A stretch of 64,000 bases of DNA from Bacillus sp. FJAT-42315 (GCF_002797375.1 NZ_KZ454941.1:522516-586515), one strand, 5' to 3'; positions 8,072 to 15,988 are shown, counted from the first letter of the stretch. A program made the numbers and translations. The notes: generated by a model from the letters alone, not told the origin.

Positions 8072-9034
8072 ATGAAAAAATACATAGCCGTTCTTTTTTC
8101 GATGATGTTGTTTTTTAGTAGTGCTTTGATGGCTTCGGCAGCGTTTAAAGATGTGAGTAACAGACATTGGGCGTTTGATGAGATTACGTATTTAACAGAA
8201 AATAAAGTGATTAATGGCTATACGGATGGAACATTTCGCCCACAAGAGCAGCTAACTCGTGTGCAAGCGATAATTTTGATAGCAAAAGCATTGAAGCTCG
8301 ATTTGTCTAATCGACCGAATCCAGGGTTTAAAGATATGCCGCCTTCGCACGGAAGCTATAAATATGTAGCGGCTGTGATGGATGAAGGACTCTTCCCTAA
8401 AAAAAGTAATTATTTAGATCCGTATAAACCGATGACGAGAGATTATATGGCTAATATGCTAGCTGAGGGGTTTGATTTAAAAGCATCTGGCAAGAATCCT
8501 TTTAAAGATATACCATCTAAGCATTGGGCTTATGAGCCTATTATTGCACTAGCAAGCAATAATATTACGCTTGGGTATACGGATGGAACATTTCGTCCAA
8601 ACACTGCTGTTACGAGAGCACAGTTTGCTACTTTCCTAGCAAAAGCGAGAGACAATCAATTTAAAACATTTACTTACTCTAGTCAGATGCTAGTGTATAA
8701 GATTCAGCTGCCGAATTATATGAAAGATAAGATCACGATTAAAGATAAAAAGGTAAAAGATTACGTGTATGCGACAGAAATTTATTATAAGGATACAACG
8801 AATCAAAAGAAGGAGTTATTTGTAGGATCAATTCGTAAAATTCATAAATCTAAAATGGCGGAATATCAAGGCGCACCTTATGATCCTTTGAAAATTAAAG
8901 GGGATTATCATTATTTTTATCAAGGGCCAAATGAAAGCCCCTATATCATGAACGGACAATTAAATTCACCTGAAGCTAAAGAATTTAGTAAAATCTATTT
9001 TAAAATTTTTCATATGTCTAAAGGGATTCAATAA
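8072..9034 (+). CDS. Secreted SLH-domain protein
   Basis: A 320-residue secreted protein with a signal peptide (residues 1-24, ending ASAA) and three S-layer-homology modules: FKDVSNRHWAFDEI...GYTDGTFRP, then a middle diverged copy, then FKDIPSKHWAYEPI...GYTDGTFRP, to about residue 200. SLH triplets bind pyruvylated wall polymer. The last 120 residues are a beta-rich unknown domain. The RBS GGAGGGG is well placed. A paralogous SLH gene lies at 20870. Confidence 0.88.
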   Translation: MKKYIAVLFSMMLFFSSALMASAAFKDVSNRHWAFDEITYLTENKVINGYTDGTFRPQEQLTRVQAIILIAKALKLDLSNRPNPGFKDMPPSHGSYKYVAAVMDEGLFPKKSNYLDPYKPMTRDYMANMLAEGFDLKASGKNPFKDIPSKHWAYEPIIALASNNITLGYTDGTFRPNTAVTRAQFATFLAKARDNQFKTFTYSSQMLVYKIQLPNYMKDKITIKDKKVKDYVYATEIYYKDTTNQKKELFVGSIRKIHKSKMAEYQGAPYDPLKIKGDYHYFYQGPNESPYIMNGQLNSPEAKEFSKIYFKIFHMSKGIQ

Positions 9035-9042
9035 TTAATCAT

Positions 9043-9080
9043 AAGCCGGCACCTCTGTTAAAGGGGGCTGGCTTTTTTTT
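9043..9080 (+). terminator. Terminator after the SLH gene
   Basis: AAGCCGGCACC/GGGGGCTGGCTT stem followed by T8. Confidence 0.85.
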
Positions 9081-9175
9081 GCATTTCATTCGCCATACAT
9101 ATCGCTTTCTTATATGAATAAGATTTACTAACGAACGTTTTAATACAGTGGAAATCTGCCCCCAAGGGAGATGAT

Positions 9176-9646
9176 GTGTTGCGGAGAGGGTTTCGACGTC
9201 ATCAGTGGAGTGGACGATTATTGGTCGTCTTTGTTTTGGTCGTAGTGGTGTGGGGCGTGATTGGTACGCTAAGGGTATCGCCTAGTGAACAGGCGGAGCA
9301 AGTAGTCCGTGCGTTTTACGAGTTCGAACAGGAAGGGCGGTTTTCAGAGTCGTGGGGGCTGTTTCATCCGTTGATGAAGGAGCGGTTTCCTAAAGGAGAT
9401 TACATTCAAGAACGTGCTCATGTATTTATGAGTCATTTTGGGGTAGAGACATTTTCTTTTTCTCTTGGAAAAGTGAAGAAGGTCGAGAATTGGAAAGACA
9501 CGGAGAACTCTTCGCCGCTTAAAACGGTGTATCAAGTCCCGGTGACGCAAGCGTATCAAGGGAAGTTTGGGAATTTTGCTTTGCATCAAGAAGTGTTTGT
9601 TACAGAGCATAAGGGGAAATGGCTGATTTTATGGGATTATGAGTAG
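9176..9646 (+). CDS. Small membrane-anchored NTF2-like protein
   Basis: A 156-residue protein with a basic N-terminus, one membrane helix (about residues 14-31) and an outer domain. The pattern AEQVVRAFYEFEQEGRFSESWGLFHPLMKE looks like an NTF2/SnoaL-type fold. Starts GTG 9176 and TTG 9179 are both in frame behind AAGGGAG; the spacing slightly favours TTG. Single-gene unit with its own terminator. Function unknown. Confidence 0.7.
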   Translation: MLRRGFRRHQWSGRLLVVFVLVVVVWGVIGTLRVSPSEQAEQVVRAFYEFEQEGRFSESWGLFHPLMKERFPKGDYIQERAHVFMSHFGVETFSFSLGKVKKVENWKDTENSSPLKTVYQVPVTQAYQGKFGNFALHQEVFVTEHKGKWLILWDYE

Positions 9647-9653
9647 ATGGAGT

Positions 9654-9686
9654 AAGCTGTCTCGATCAAGGAGTCAGCTTTTTTAT
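9654..9686 (+). terminator. Terminator
   Basis: AAGCTGTCTC/GAGTCAGCTT stem followed by T-rich tail. Confidence 0.75.
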
Positions 9687-9758
9687 TTCTGTTAAAAACA
9701 AACATTCATGTTAAAATAGAGGGAAATACTAGGTGTGGATAAGGGATGAAAAAATACA

Positions 9759-12700
9759 TTGTTTAATTTCCAATACGTGAAAATAAAGAAATTATTATTT
9801 GTTTTTATCATCTTGCTTATGTTAACAGGGATTCGGATGATATGGATTGCTTATCAAATGGGGCCAGATCAACCTACAGCTCATCAAGGAGTGTTAGATC
9901 TTCGAAATTACGAGTTATCTGAGAATCAAACGATTGTTTTGGATGGGGAATGGGAGTTCTTTTCTGACACGTTGTGGACGCCTCAGTTAGAGGAACCATC
10001 ACAGGATCGAAGGATGCTAGTGTCAGTTCCTAAAAAAGGACATGAAGATGTACCTTATCCATTCGGTACGTATCGGTTGAAAATCTTACTCCCATCAGAT
10101 ATAGAACGAGTATATGGGATTCGAGTGCAATCATCTGAGATGGTGTCAAAGTTGTTTATTAATGGTCGTCAAATAGTAGACACAGGCCAAGCAACGCATC
10201 AAGGGCAAGTATTACCTTATACTGCTTTATTCTCAGCCGATCAAGAGGCTATTGACATCGTGTTACAAGTATCCAATTTTCAAAGTCTTAGCACAGTGGG
10301 CATTGAAAAATCTATAAAATTTGGTTTTGCTGACTCTGTTATCAACGAGCAAAAATTCGATGAAGCATTGCAAGTGATTGTTGCGGTTGTGTTAGTCCTA
10401 CATGGTTTTGGTACTGTTTATATTTACTTTTTCTTTAAAAGCAAAAAAGATGTATCTTATTTTACCGCTGTCCTGTTTTGTATGACATTAGCTACATTAG
10501 TTGAAGATAGTAAAGTTTTGCTTCAATGGTTACCGCTGAACTACGAATGGTTTATGAGATTAATTAAATTAAGTTATTTAGGTGTAGCCTTTTTTTTACT
10601 GCAATTTGTAAAAGAATTTTTATCAGTTGATAAAAAGGATAAAGTCGTGAAGGGAACGGCAATTTTTTATGGGGTTTATGCATTATTGGTGTTAATAATG
10701 CCCCCACAGTCTAATATGTTAGTTCTGATCTTTCTGAGCTTTCTTGTATTGTATATCGTAATTTTCGTATCTTTGCTCGTCTTCTCACCAGGTTTTCATG
10801 AGAAGGGGGAAGGGCCTTGGCTGGTATTTTCTTCACTATGTATGCTCTCAAGTGCAACGTGGGGGTTAATCAAGACATACGTTTGGCCAACTCTGCCCTA
10901 TTATCCATTTGATATTATTCTTTCCTTTTTCGGTGTAGCTGCTTTCTGGTTTAAGTGTTTCTTTATGACGACAACTCGGGTAGAGGAATTGGTCGCTGAA
11001 TTGAAGAAAGCGGATAAGGCAAAGGATGATTTTCTAGCGAATAGTTCTCATGAATTAAGAAACCCTTTGAATGCAATTATCAATATTGCTCAAACAGTAT
11101 TAGACAGCGATAAAGCTTCATTAGGTCAAGAAAATAAAAAAAATCTAGAATTATTGATCACAGTTGGCCGGCGGATGTCCTTTATGCTCAATGATCTTCT
11201 TGATGTGACTCGTTTAAAAGAGAATGGCATGCGTATACAGCCTAAAAGTGTGAAGGTGCAAGCGGTGACAGTTGGCGTAATTGATATGTTAAAGTTTTTA
11301 ATGGAAGGAAAGCCAATTCAAATGGTATCTGATATACCTGATTCGTTTCCCCCTGTGTGGGCAGATAAAGACCGACTTGTTCAAATTCTTTTTAATTTAT
11401 TGCATAATGCAGTTAAATATACAAATGAAGGAACGATTGTGGTTCAAGCTCGCATGGAGAACGAGATGGCTGTTATTCATGTGAAGGATTCAGGAATTGG
11501 CATCGATGAAGAGATGCAAAAGAAAGTATTTGACCCTTACGAACGAGGAGATTTGAATTCTCTAGATATCGGAGGGGGACTAGGGCTTGGTCTGAGCATT
11601 TGTCAGCAATTAGTAGCTTTACATGGAGGTACTATCGCTGTTCATTCTGTTCCTCATCAAGGGTCGGACTTCTATTTTACGTTACCACTTGCCGAGAATT
11701 CAATTGAAGAGCAGGTCAAGGAAGAAGGGATAGGCGAGCTTTGTTTAGCTGATGAGCGCAAGGGTGATCGTGTTAGCTCCAGCAACATCCAACCGATCAC
11801 TGGAGAAAAGGCACGGATATTAGCTGTAGATGATGATCCGATCAATTTGAAAGTGTTAAGTAGTGTTTTATCATCTAGACAATATGAGGTTGTGACGGCA
11901 ATGAGCGGGAAAGAAGCGTTGTCATTATTAGATCAGCTAGAATATGATTTAGTTATTACTGACGTGATGATGCCAAATATGTCTGGGTATGAATTAACAG
12001 AAAACATTCGGAAACGCTACTCCATTTTAGAATTACCGATCTTATTATTAACAGCAAGAAGTCAGCCAGAAGATGTGGCGACCGGCTTTGCAGCAGGAGC
12101 GAATGACTACGTAATGAAGCCACTGAACGCTTTGGAGTTAAAAGCACGGACGCAAGCCCTCATTGATTTTAAATTAGCTATCGGTGATCGGTTACGCATG
12201 GAGGCGGCCTTGCTTCAAGCGCAAATTCAACCGCATTTTTTATTTAATGCATTAAACACAATTGCGTCATTAAGTACGCTAGACACCTCTCGAATGGTGT
12301 CGCTACTCGAACACTTCGGTCAGTATTTACGAGCTAGTTTTGATCTGAAAAATTTACAAAAGTTTGTGCCATTGGAGAATGAGCTACAGTTGTTGCGCTC
12401 ATACCTTTATATTGAAAAGGAGCGATTTGGTAATCGGTTGCAAGTTCATTGGGAGGTTGACGAACAGTTAAAAGTGGAGATTCCTCCCTTATCCATTCAA
12501 CCACTCGTCGAAAATGCAGTTAAGCATGGTGTGTTGCAAAGAGCACGAGGTGGAACGGTTTGGATTAAAATTGTTGACTATGTAGCTTATACTGAAATAA
12601 GTATAAAAGACGATGGAGTTGGAATGAGTGAGAAGAGAGTAGAGCAAGTGCTTAGCGGACAAAATGATTCATCAAGAGGGATCGGCTTATTTAATACGAA

Positions 12701-12794
12701 TAGGCGGCTACAGCAACTTTATGGGGAAGGATTACAAATCCGTAGCGTTGTAAATGAGGGAACAGAGGTCTGCTTCACGATTCCTAGAAAATGA
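9759..12794 (+). CDS. Hybrid sensor kinase: 7TM-DISM, HisKA, receiver and LytS-type kinase
   Basis: A 1011-residue membrane sensor. Order: N-terminal membrane helix, an extracellular jelly-roll-like DISM domain (about 45-195), seven membrane helices (about 200-405), HisKA with SSHELRNP (H431), an HATPase domain with G boxes (DSGIGI, GLGLGLSI), a receiver domain (VDDD near 687, phospho-Asp D735 in TDVMMP), then a LytS/YesM-type kinase with QIQPHFLFNALN (H826) and a second HATPase domain (DDGVGM). It thus has two phospho-accepting His and one Asp. The TTG start has only a distant AAGGG; GTG 9777 is an alternative. It faces a response regulator at 12861, its likely partner. Confidence 0.88.
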   Translation: MFNFQYVKIKKLLFVFIILLMLTGIRMIWIAYQMGPDQPTAHQGVLDLRNYELSENQTIVLDGEWEFFSDTLWTPQLEEPSQDRRMLVSVPKKGHEDVPYPFGTYRLKILLPSDIERVYGIRVQSSEMVSKLFINGRQIVDTGQATHQGQVLPYTALFSADQEAIDIVLQVSNFQSLSTVGIEKSIKFGFADSVINEQKFDEALQVIVAVVLVLHGFGTVYIYFFFKSKKDVSYFTAVLFCMTLATLVEDSKVLLQWLPLNYEWFMRLIKLSYLGVAFFLLQFVKEFLSVDKKDKVVKGTAIFYGVYALLVLIMPPQSNMLVLIFLSFLVLYIVIFVSLLVFSPGFHEKGEGPWLVFSSLCMLSSATWGLIKTYVWPTLPYYPFDIILSFFGVAAFWFKCFFMTTTRVEELVAELKKADKAKDDFLANSSHELRNPLNAIINIAQTVLDSDKASLGQENKKNLELLITVGRRMSFMLNDLLDVTRLKENGMRIQPKSVKVQAVTVGVIDMLKFLMEGKPIQMVSDIPDSFPPVWADKDRLVQILFNLLHNAVKYTNEGTIVVQARMENEMAVIHVKDSGIGIDEEMQKKVFDPYERGDLNSLDIGGGLGLGLSICQQLVALHGGTIAVHSVPHQGSDFYFTLPLAENSIEEQVKEEGIGELCLADERKGDRVSSSNIQPITGEKARILAVDDDPINLKVLSSVLSSRQYEVVTAMSGKEALSLLDQLEYDLVITDVMMPNMSGYELTENIRKRYSILELPILLLTARSQPEDVATGFAAGANDYVMKPLNALELKARTQALIDFKLAIGDRLRMEAALLQAQIQPHFLFNALNTIASLSTLDTSRMVSLLEHFGQYLRASFDLKNLQKFVPLENELQLLRSYLYIEKERFGNRLQVHWEVDEQLKVEIPPLSIQPLVENAVKHGVLQRARGGTVWIKIVDYVAYTEISIKDDGVGMSEKRVEQVLSGQNDSSRGIGLFNTNRRLQQLYGEGLQIRSVVNEGTEVCFTIPRK

Positions 12795-12800
12795 ATGAAA

Positions 12801-12848
12801 AAGATAAGCTAATCCGCTACATAGAGCAGTGATTAGCTTATCTTTTCT
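12801..12848. terminator. Bidirectional terminator between kinase and regulator
   Basis: Perfect 14-bp inverted repeat AAGATAAGCTAATC...GATTAGCTTATCTT followed by TTT. Confidence 0.85.
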
Positions 12849-12860
12849 ATTTGCCTTCGT

Positions 12861-14006
12861 TCATGCTAAGGTTTTCTTTTGTTCTTTTTTAAAGTCGAGG
12901 TACCATTCAGTAATGTAAGAGCTCGGCTGTGTGTTCAATTCAGCTTGTAAAAAAGTAGCCAATGTCTCATAGTGTTGATTAACGAGTAAGTGATGACCGT
13001 TAGCATCGTATAGCTTCATTAAATGGAAGTAGGCAACCTCTTCTTCAGGATATTTACGTACAATCTGTGAAAAGTACAATACAGCTTTATCGAACTGTTG
13101 ATGCTCCTCATGCCAGTGAGCAAGCTTATAGATCGTCAAGAGCCACCATTGCTTATATTTTTCACGCTTGCTTTCTGCCCACCAATAATCATATTCTTGT
13201 AAAAAATCACCATTATACAAGGTGAGTAAATCAGTATAATAGTTGATTGTTTCCTCTTGTAATGGTGGAGCAGCTTGATATCGTGTTTCCCACTCTTCCA
13301 CATCTAAAGTAACATTAATTAATGTGAGTATGTATCCATCTGAAGTGTTCTTTAGCTGAAAATGCTCTCCGAAATCTTTTAGTTTTTTTCTTACATAATA
13401 AACCGCTGTATAAAGTTGATTGTACACTTTTTCTTCATCATGTTCAGGCCAAAGAGTATCTACAAGTATAGACTTGTGGATAAGTTGATTCCGATGCTGC
13501 AATAAATATAAAAAGAGCTCTTCTGCTTTTTTCGTACGCCAAGAGATTGTAAGGAAAGAACGATCTTTCGATTGAATAGATACGGTCTGAAACATGTTCA
13601 TGTAAATAAAGCCGTCGTCATCAACTTTGCTATTGTTTGTTTCAACGGGTACTTGTTTTTGTATTCGGTTCATCGTCTTTGTTAATCGTTCGATCGACAC
13701 AGGTTTAACAATATAATCAAGTGCATTGATTTCAAATGCTTGTACCGCATACTCTTCATAAGCTGTACAAAAGATAATCGTTAAATTTGGCTTTTTTGCG
13801 ATTAGCATTTCAGCCAGTTCAATCCCGTTGATCTCTGGTAAATTAATGTCTAAGAAAACAACATCTACATCCTCGTGTACAATTGCTTCTTTTGCTAGGA
13901 GAGGGTTATCAAATTTTTTAATCGTTTTGAAGCTACCAACTTTCCTCAACAGGCTTTCTAAATAGTCCAGTGCCAAGCTTTCATCGTCTACAAGAATAAT
14001 ATTCAT
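12861..14006 (-). CDS. Response regulator with receiver, winged helix and BTAD
   Basis: A 381-residue regulator. The receiver has the DDE acidic pocket (VDDES), phospho-Asp D53 in FLDINLP and the conserved Lys in YIVKPVS. It is followed by an OmpR-like winged helix (about 145-225, LVDTLWPEHDEEKVYNQLYTA) and a bacterial transcriptional activation domain of TPR type to the end, as in SARP-like regulators. I chose ATG 14006 behind GGAGG; the 14 codons upstream start without a good RBS. It is convergent with the LytS-tailed hybrid kinase, and the two probably form one two-component system. Confidence 0.85.
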   Translation of the reverse strand: MNIILVDDESLALDYLESLLRKVGSFKTIKKFDNPLLAKEAIVHEDVDVVFLDINLPEINGIELAEMLIAKKPNLTIIFCTAYEEYAVQAFEINALDYIVKPVSIERLTKTMNRIQKQVPVETNNSKVDDDGFIYMNMFQTVSIQSKDRSFLTISWRTKKAEELFLYLLQHRNQLIHKSILVDTLWPEHDEEKVYNQLYTAVYYVRKKLKDFGEHFQLKNTSDGYILTLINVTLDVEEWETRYQAAPPLQEETINYYTDLLTLYNGDFLQEYDYWWAESKREKYKQWWLLTIYKLAHWHEEHQQFDKAVLYFSQIVRKYPEEEVAYFHLMKLYDANGHHLLVNQHYETLATFLQAELNTQPSSYITEWYLDFKKEQKKTLA

Positions 14007-14456
14007 GAATCCTCCTGCTATTGATATATATAAGTTAATATCAACCATTTATAGTTCATTATACTAATGATTTTTTAAAAAAACATGAATCGAAATGTTG
14101 AAAATTTGTTGAGATTTATAGTGTATATTGTTTATATAACCATTTAAAAATTTGGATGTGCTATTCGTTATGCATATTACTTTTCTAGATTGGATAAAAT
14201 GTACTAAATGGATTTCGTGTATATTGCCGTATTCCTAAAAAGAAGTGCTGAATTGTTAGTGGAAAATAGATATATATATGTTAAAAAGACTAAAATCATG
14301 TAGGTCTTTTTTATTTTTAAAGACTTTTATCTTCCATTTAAACTATGACAATAGTATTAATTTAAGAAGATTCCACTTTTTTAAACTGTTTTTAAGAAAT
14401 ATTCTGTAAAATAAGGATCTATAATAGGGATATAGGGGTAGAGGTAGATTAGGATC
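14007..14456. other. AT-rich intergenic region with an orphan terminator
   Basis: No gene seen in these 450 bases. It should hold the minus-strand promoter of the BTAD regulator. A U-tailed hairpin on the plus strand at 14283 has no obvious upstream gene, so a small RNA is possible but unproven. Confidence 0.5.
14283..14318 (+). terminator. Orphan terminator-like hairpin
   Basis: AAAAAGAC, 13-base loop, GTCTTTTTTATTTTT. No plus-strand gene precedes it for more than 1.4 kb. Confidence 0.5.
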
Positions 14457-14534
14457 TTGATGATGTTAGAGGCTAAGAAGATCGGCCTTTTTATGGATGA
14501 AATAAAGCAGTGTACAGATCAGTATAAACATTAA
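14457..14534 (+). CDS. Mini SinI-like anti-repressor peptide
   Basis: A frame of 24 codons from ATG 14460 (25 from TTG 14457) reads MLEAKKIGL...DEIKQ, which lines up with MLEAKKLGL...EEVKQ of the SinI-like protein at 15302. It covers only the SinI helix pair and lacks the ...DQEWIDL leader; upstream in-frame stops show that it cannot be longer in this frame. A GGA lies shortly before the start. It is convergent with a SinR-like gene at 14583, the same layout as at 15302/15522. It may be a real short antagonist or a decayed copy. Confidence 0.55.
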   Translation: MMMLEAKKIGLFMDEIKQCTDQYKH

Positions 14535-14554
14535 AGAATGATGACATAAAAATA

Positions 14555-14573
14555 AGCGAGGAGAGCCCTCGCT
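14555..14573. terminator. Hairpin between mini-sinI and SinR-like gene
   Basis: AGCGAGG/CCTCGCT with a 5-base loop. No good T tail on the plus strand. Weak evidence as terminator. Confidence 0.4.
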
Positions 14574-14582
14574 AGTTGCGGT

Positions 14583-14909
14583 TTAATCAGAGGTGTTTCT
14601 TCTTTGGTGTTTTCGAGACTGCATGAATTGCTGGAATTCTAGCAGATCTGCTTTTCTAACTTTCTTGTGGGGTGTTTCTTTTAATAATGGTTCATGTCCG
14701 TCCTCTTTTGGTGATGATGGTTCAATTAATTCATTGGTTGTGACGTCTAAAGCTGTAGCGATTTTTGACAGTACGGATAAGGAGGGATTCGTATTTGTTT
14801 GCCTTTCTAAGTTAGATAAATAAGATTTAGAAATTTGGGCTTCTTTTGCCAGCTTAGTGAGGGAATAACCTTTTTGCTCTCTTAATTGTTTGATGCGAAC
14901 TCCGATCAT
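14583..14909 (-). CDS. SinR-like repressor, copy A
   Basis: A 108-residue regulator. Residues 1-65 are an HTH_3/Xre domain (IGVRIKQLREQKGYSLTKLAKEAQISKSYLSNLERQ), close to the SinR/SlrR DNA-binding domain. After a linker, the C-terminus has only one SinI-type hook helix (RKADLLEFQQFMQSRK) rather than the full two-helix dimerisation domain. The RBS GAAGGGAG precedes the ATG. The promoter region carries two copies of the box TTATAATGAACAAAAA, one over the -10. It is convergent with the mini-SinI gene. Confidence 0.85.
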   Translation of the reverse strand: MIGVRIKQLREQKGYSLTKLAKEAQISKSYLSNLERQTNTNPSLSVLSKIATALDVTTNELIEPSSPKEDGHEPLLKETPHKKVRKADLLEFQQFMQSRKHQRRNTSD

Positions 14910-14932
14910 CTATTATTGCTCCCTTCAGCTCC

Positions 14933-14948
14933 TTTTTGTTCATTATAA
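14933..14948 (-). promoter_or_regulatory. Box A1 at the -10 of SinR-like copy A
   Basis: On the minus strand TTATAATGAACAAAAA, containing a TATAAT -10 (bases 14942-14947) 33 bp upstream of the start codon. The same string occurs at 14994-15010 (minus) and 7431-7447 (plus). A repressor binding here would block the promoter. The box is seen; its use is inference. Confidence 0.55.
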
Positions 14949-14993
14949 CGCACTAAAGGTCGAAATGTATGTTTTTTTTATAAAATTTTTTAT

Positions 14994-15010
14994 TTTTTGT
15001 TCATTATAAA
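14994..15010 (-). promoter_or_regulatory. Box A2 upstream of SinR-like copy A
   Basis: TTTATAATGAACAAAAA on the minus strand, an exact 17-base match to 7431-7447 on the plus strand, 61 bp upstream of box A1. It also contains a TATAAT and could be a second promoter. Confidence 0.55.
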
Positions 15011-15073
15011 GGATTATTAGTTAGTATTTCCTATTATTTAAATAAGAAGTATATGTTATGCTAATTATGAAAT

Positions 15074-15103
15074 GTTTACCTTTTAAGTGCTTAAAGAGTA
15101 AAC
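15074..15103. promoter_or_regulatory. Imperfect inverted repeat between SinR-like copy A and sinI
   Basis: Arms GTTTACCTTTTAAG and CTTAAAGAGTAAAC match at 12 of 14 positions with a 2-base centre. It lies in the divergent region of copy A (-) and the sinI-like gene (+). Possible operator; no known consensus recognised. Confidence 0.4.
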
Positions 15104-15195
15104 GATCGTCTAATAAAGTTTGAGGAAAAATGATTGGTTATATAAATCTGAAAAAATAGAATATTAAAATTTTTCAGGTGTTGATGGAGTATCGA

Positions 15196-15293
15196 GAAGC
15201 ATGAAAATCGCAAACTTATGGAGTCATACGGATGAAAAGCTACCAGTCTAAGTGAAATCTGTTAGGAGGGCTAAGCCCCCTAGAATTAGGAGG
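15196..15293 (+). promoter_or_regulatory. Structured leader of the sinI-like gene, possible riboswitch
   Basis: Two parts. First, 15209-15251 reads CGCAAAC, a short stem TTATG/CATA, then GGATGAAAAGC, TACC, GTCTAAG, which resembles the c-di-GMP-I core (GCAAAC, stem, GGACGCAAAGC, YAC, GUCUAAG) with mismatches. Its closing stems are not clear. Second, CCCCCTA (15276-15282) can pair with TAGGAGGG upstream (15263-15270, one bulged A) or with the ribosome binding site TAGGAGG (15287-15293), never both. This is the layout of a translational switch. The competing pairings are seen; the ligand is a guess. Confidence 0.45.
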
Positions 15294-15301
15294 ATTTTTT
15301 C

Positions 15302-15433
15302 ATGGGAAATGTTCGATTCATTGACCAAGAGTGGATTGATTTAATGTTAGAAGCCAAAAAATTAGGATTGACACTTGAAGAAGTGAAGCAGTTTATAGAA
15401 GAGGAAAAGTTTAGTTTGCAACAGGCCAAATAA
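15302..15433 (+). CDS. SinI-like anti-repressor (43 aa)
   Basis: A 43-residue protein containing an almost complete SinI domain: DQEWIDLMLEAKKLGLTLEE followed by VKQFIEEEKF, the two-helix hook that pairs with the matching C-terminal helices of SinR and stops it binding DNA. AGGAGG lies 8 bases before the ATG. Unlike B. subtilis, where sinI and sinR are consecutive in one operon, here it is convergent with a SinR-like gene (15522) and divergent from another (14583). Its leader contains a possible translational switch. Confidence 0.88.
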   Translation: MGNVRFIDQEWIDLMLEAKKLGLTLEEVKQFIEEEKFSLQQAK

Positions 15434-15453
15434 GTTTGCTTTTATTTAAGAAA

Positions 15454-15489
15454 TTCCATGCGAACGATGGGGAAACTGTTCGCATGGAA
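15454..15489. terminator. Hairpin between convergent sinI-like and sinR-like genes
   Basis: Perfect 12-bp inverted repeat TTCCATGCGAAC/GTTCGCATGGAA, flanked by T-rich sequence on the minus strand. Probably ends both genes. Confidence 0.65.
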
Positions 15490-15521
15490 GATCATCTTAT
15501 TTCAATCAGTAAGGCAGTGTA

Positions 15522-15848
15522 TTATTTATGTGCTTTTTGCCATTTTTGAAACTCTAAAAATTGTTTAAATTGCTCTTTGCTAATGCCCGAGTCCATCGCT
15601 TCTTTCGCTAATGCTAGCCATTCTGAATCAACGACTTCAATCGAATTGTTGTCATCGTTTATTAGCTTCTCTACACTAACGTCTAATACGGTAGAGATTT
15701 TGCTTAAAAATTGAATGGATGGATTTAGTTGGATTTCGCGCTCGACAGAAGAGATATAGGATTTAGCTACTCCCGCGCGGTTGGCTAATTCCGTTAATGA
15801 TAGCCCTCGTTCCATCCGTAATGCTCGAATACGCTTACCGATAGCCAT
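15522..15848 (-). CDS. SinR-like repressor, copy B
   Basis: A 108-residue SinR-type regulator: an Xre HTH (AIGKRIRALRMERGLSLTELANRAGVAKSYISSVERE) in residues 1-65 and a complete C-terminal SinI-like dimerisation domain (DSEWLALAKEAMDSGISKEQ then FKQFLEFQKWQ). This is the full SinR architecture, unlike copy A. ATG 15848 has AAGGGTG at good spacing; the GTG three codons upstream overlaps that RBS. An inverted repeat (TTACTTATAAAAGTAA, 15867-15882) lies just upstream, possibly for autoregulation. Confidence 0.88.
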   Translation of the reverse strand: MAIGKRIRALRMERGLSLTELANRAGVAKSYISSVEREIQLNPSIQFLSKISTVLDVSVEKLINDDNNSIEVVDSEWLALAKEAMDSGISKEQFKQFLEFQKWQKAHK

Positions 15849-15866
15849 ATATATCACCCTTACCGC

Positions 15867-15882
15867 TTACTTATAAAAGTAA
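15867..15882. promoter_or_regulatory. Dyad upstream of SinR-like copy B
   Basis: TTACTTATAAAAGTAA, arms TTACTT/AAGTAA, 19 bp upstream of the start codon. A second TACTT half site follows at 15884. Candidate autoregulatory operator; differs from boxes A1/A2. Confidence 0.45.
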
Positions 15883-15988
15883 ATACTTGTACTTTATTTT
15901 ATCACAACACGACAAGAAACTACAAAAAAAACTAGTGACGGTGAGAAAATTTCTTTTGTTGCTTTATCGCTTTAAAGAGATGTGGGGC

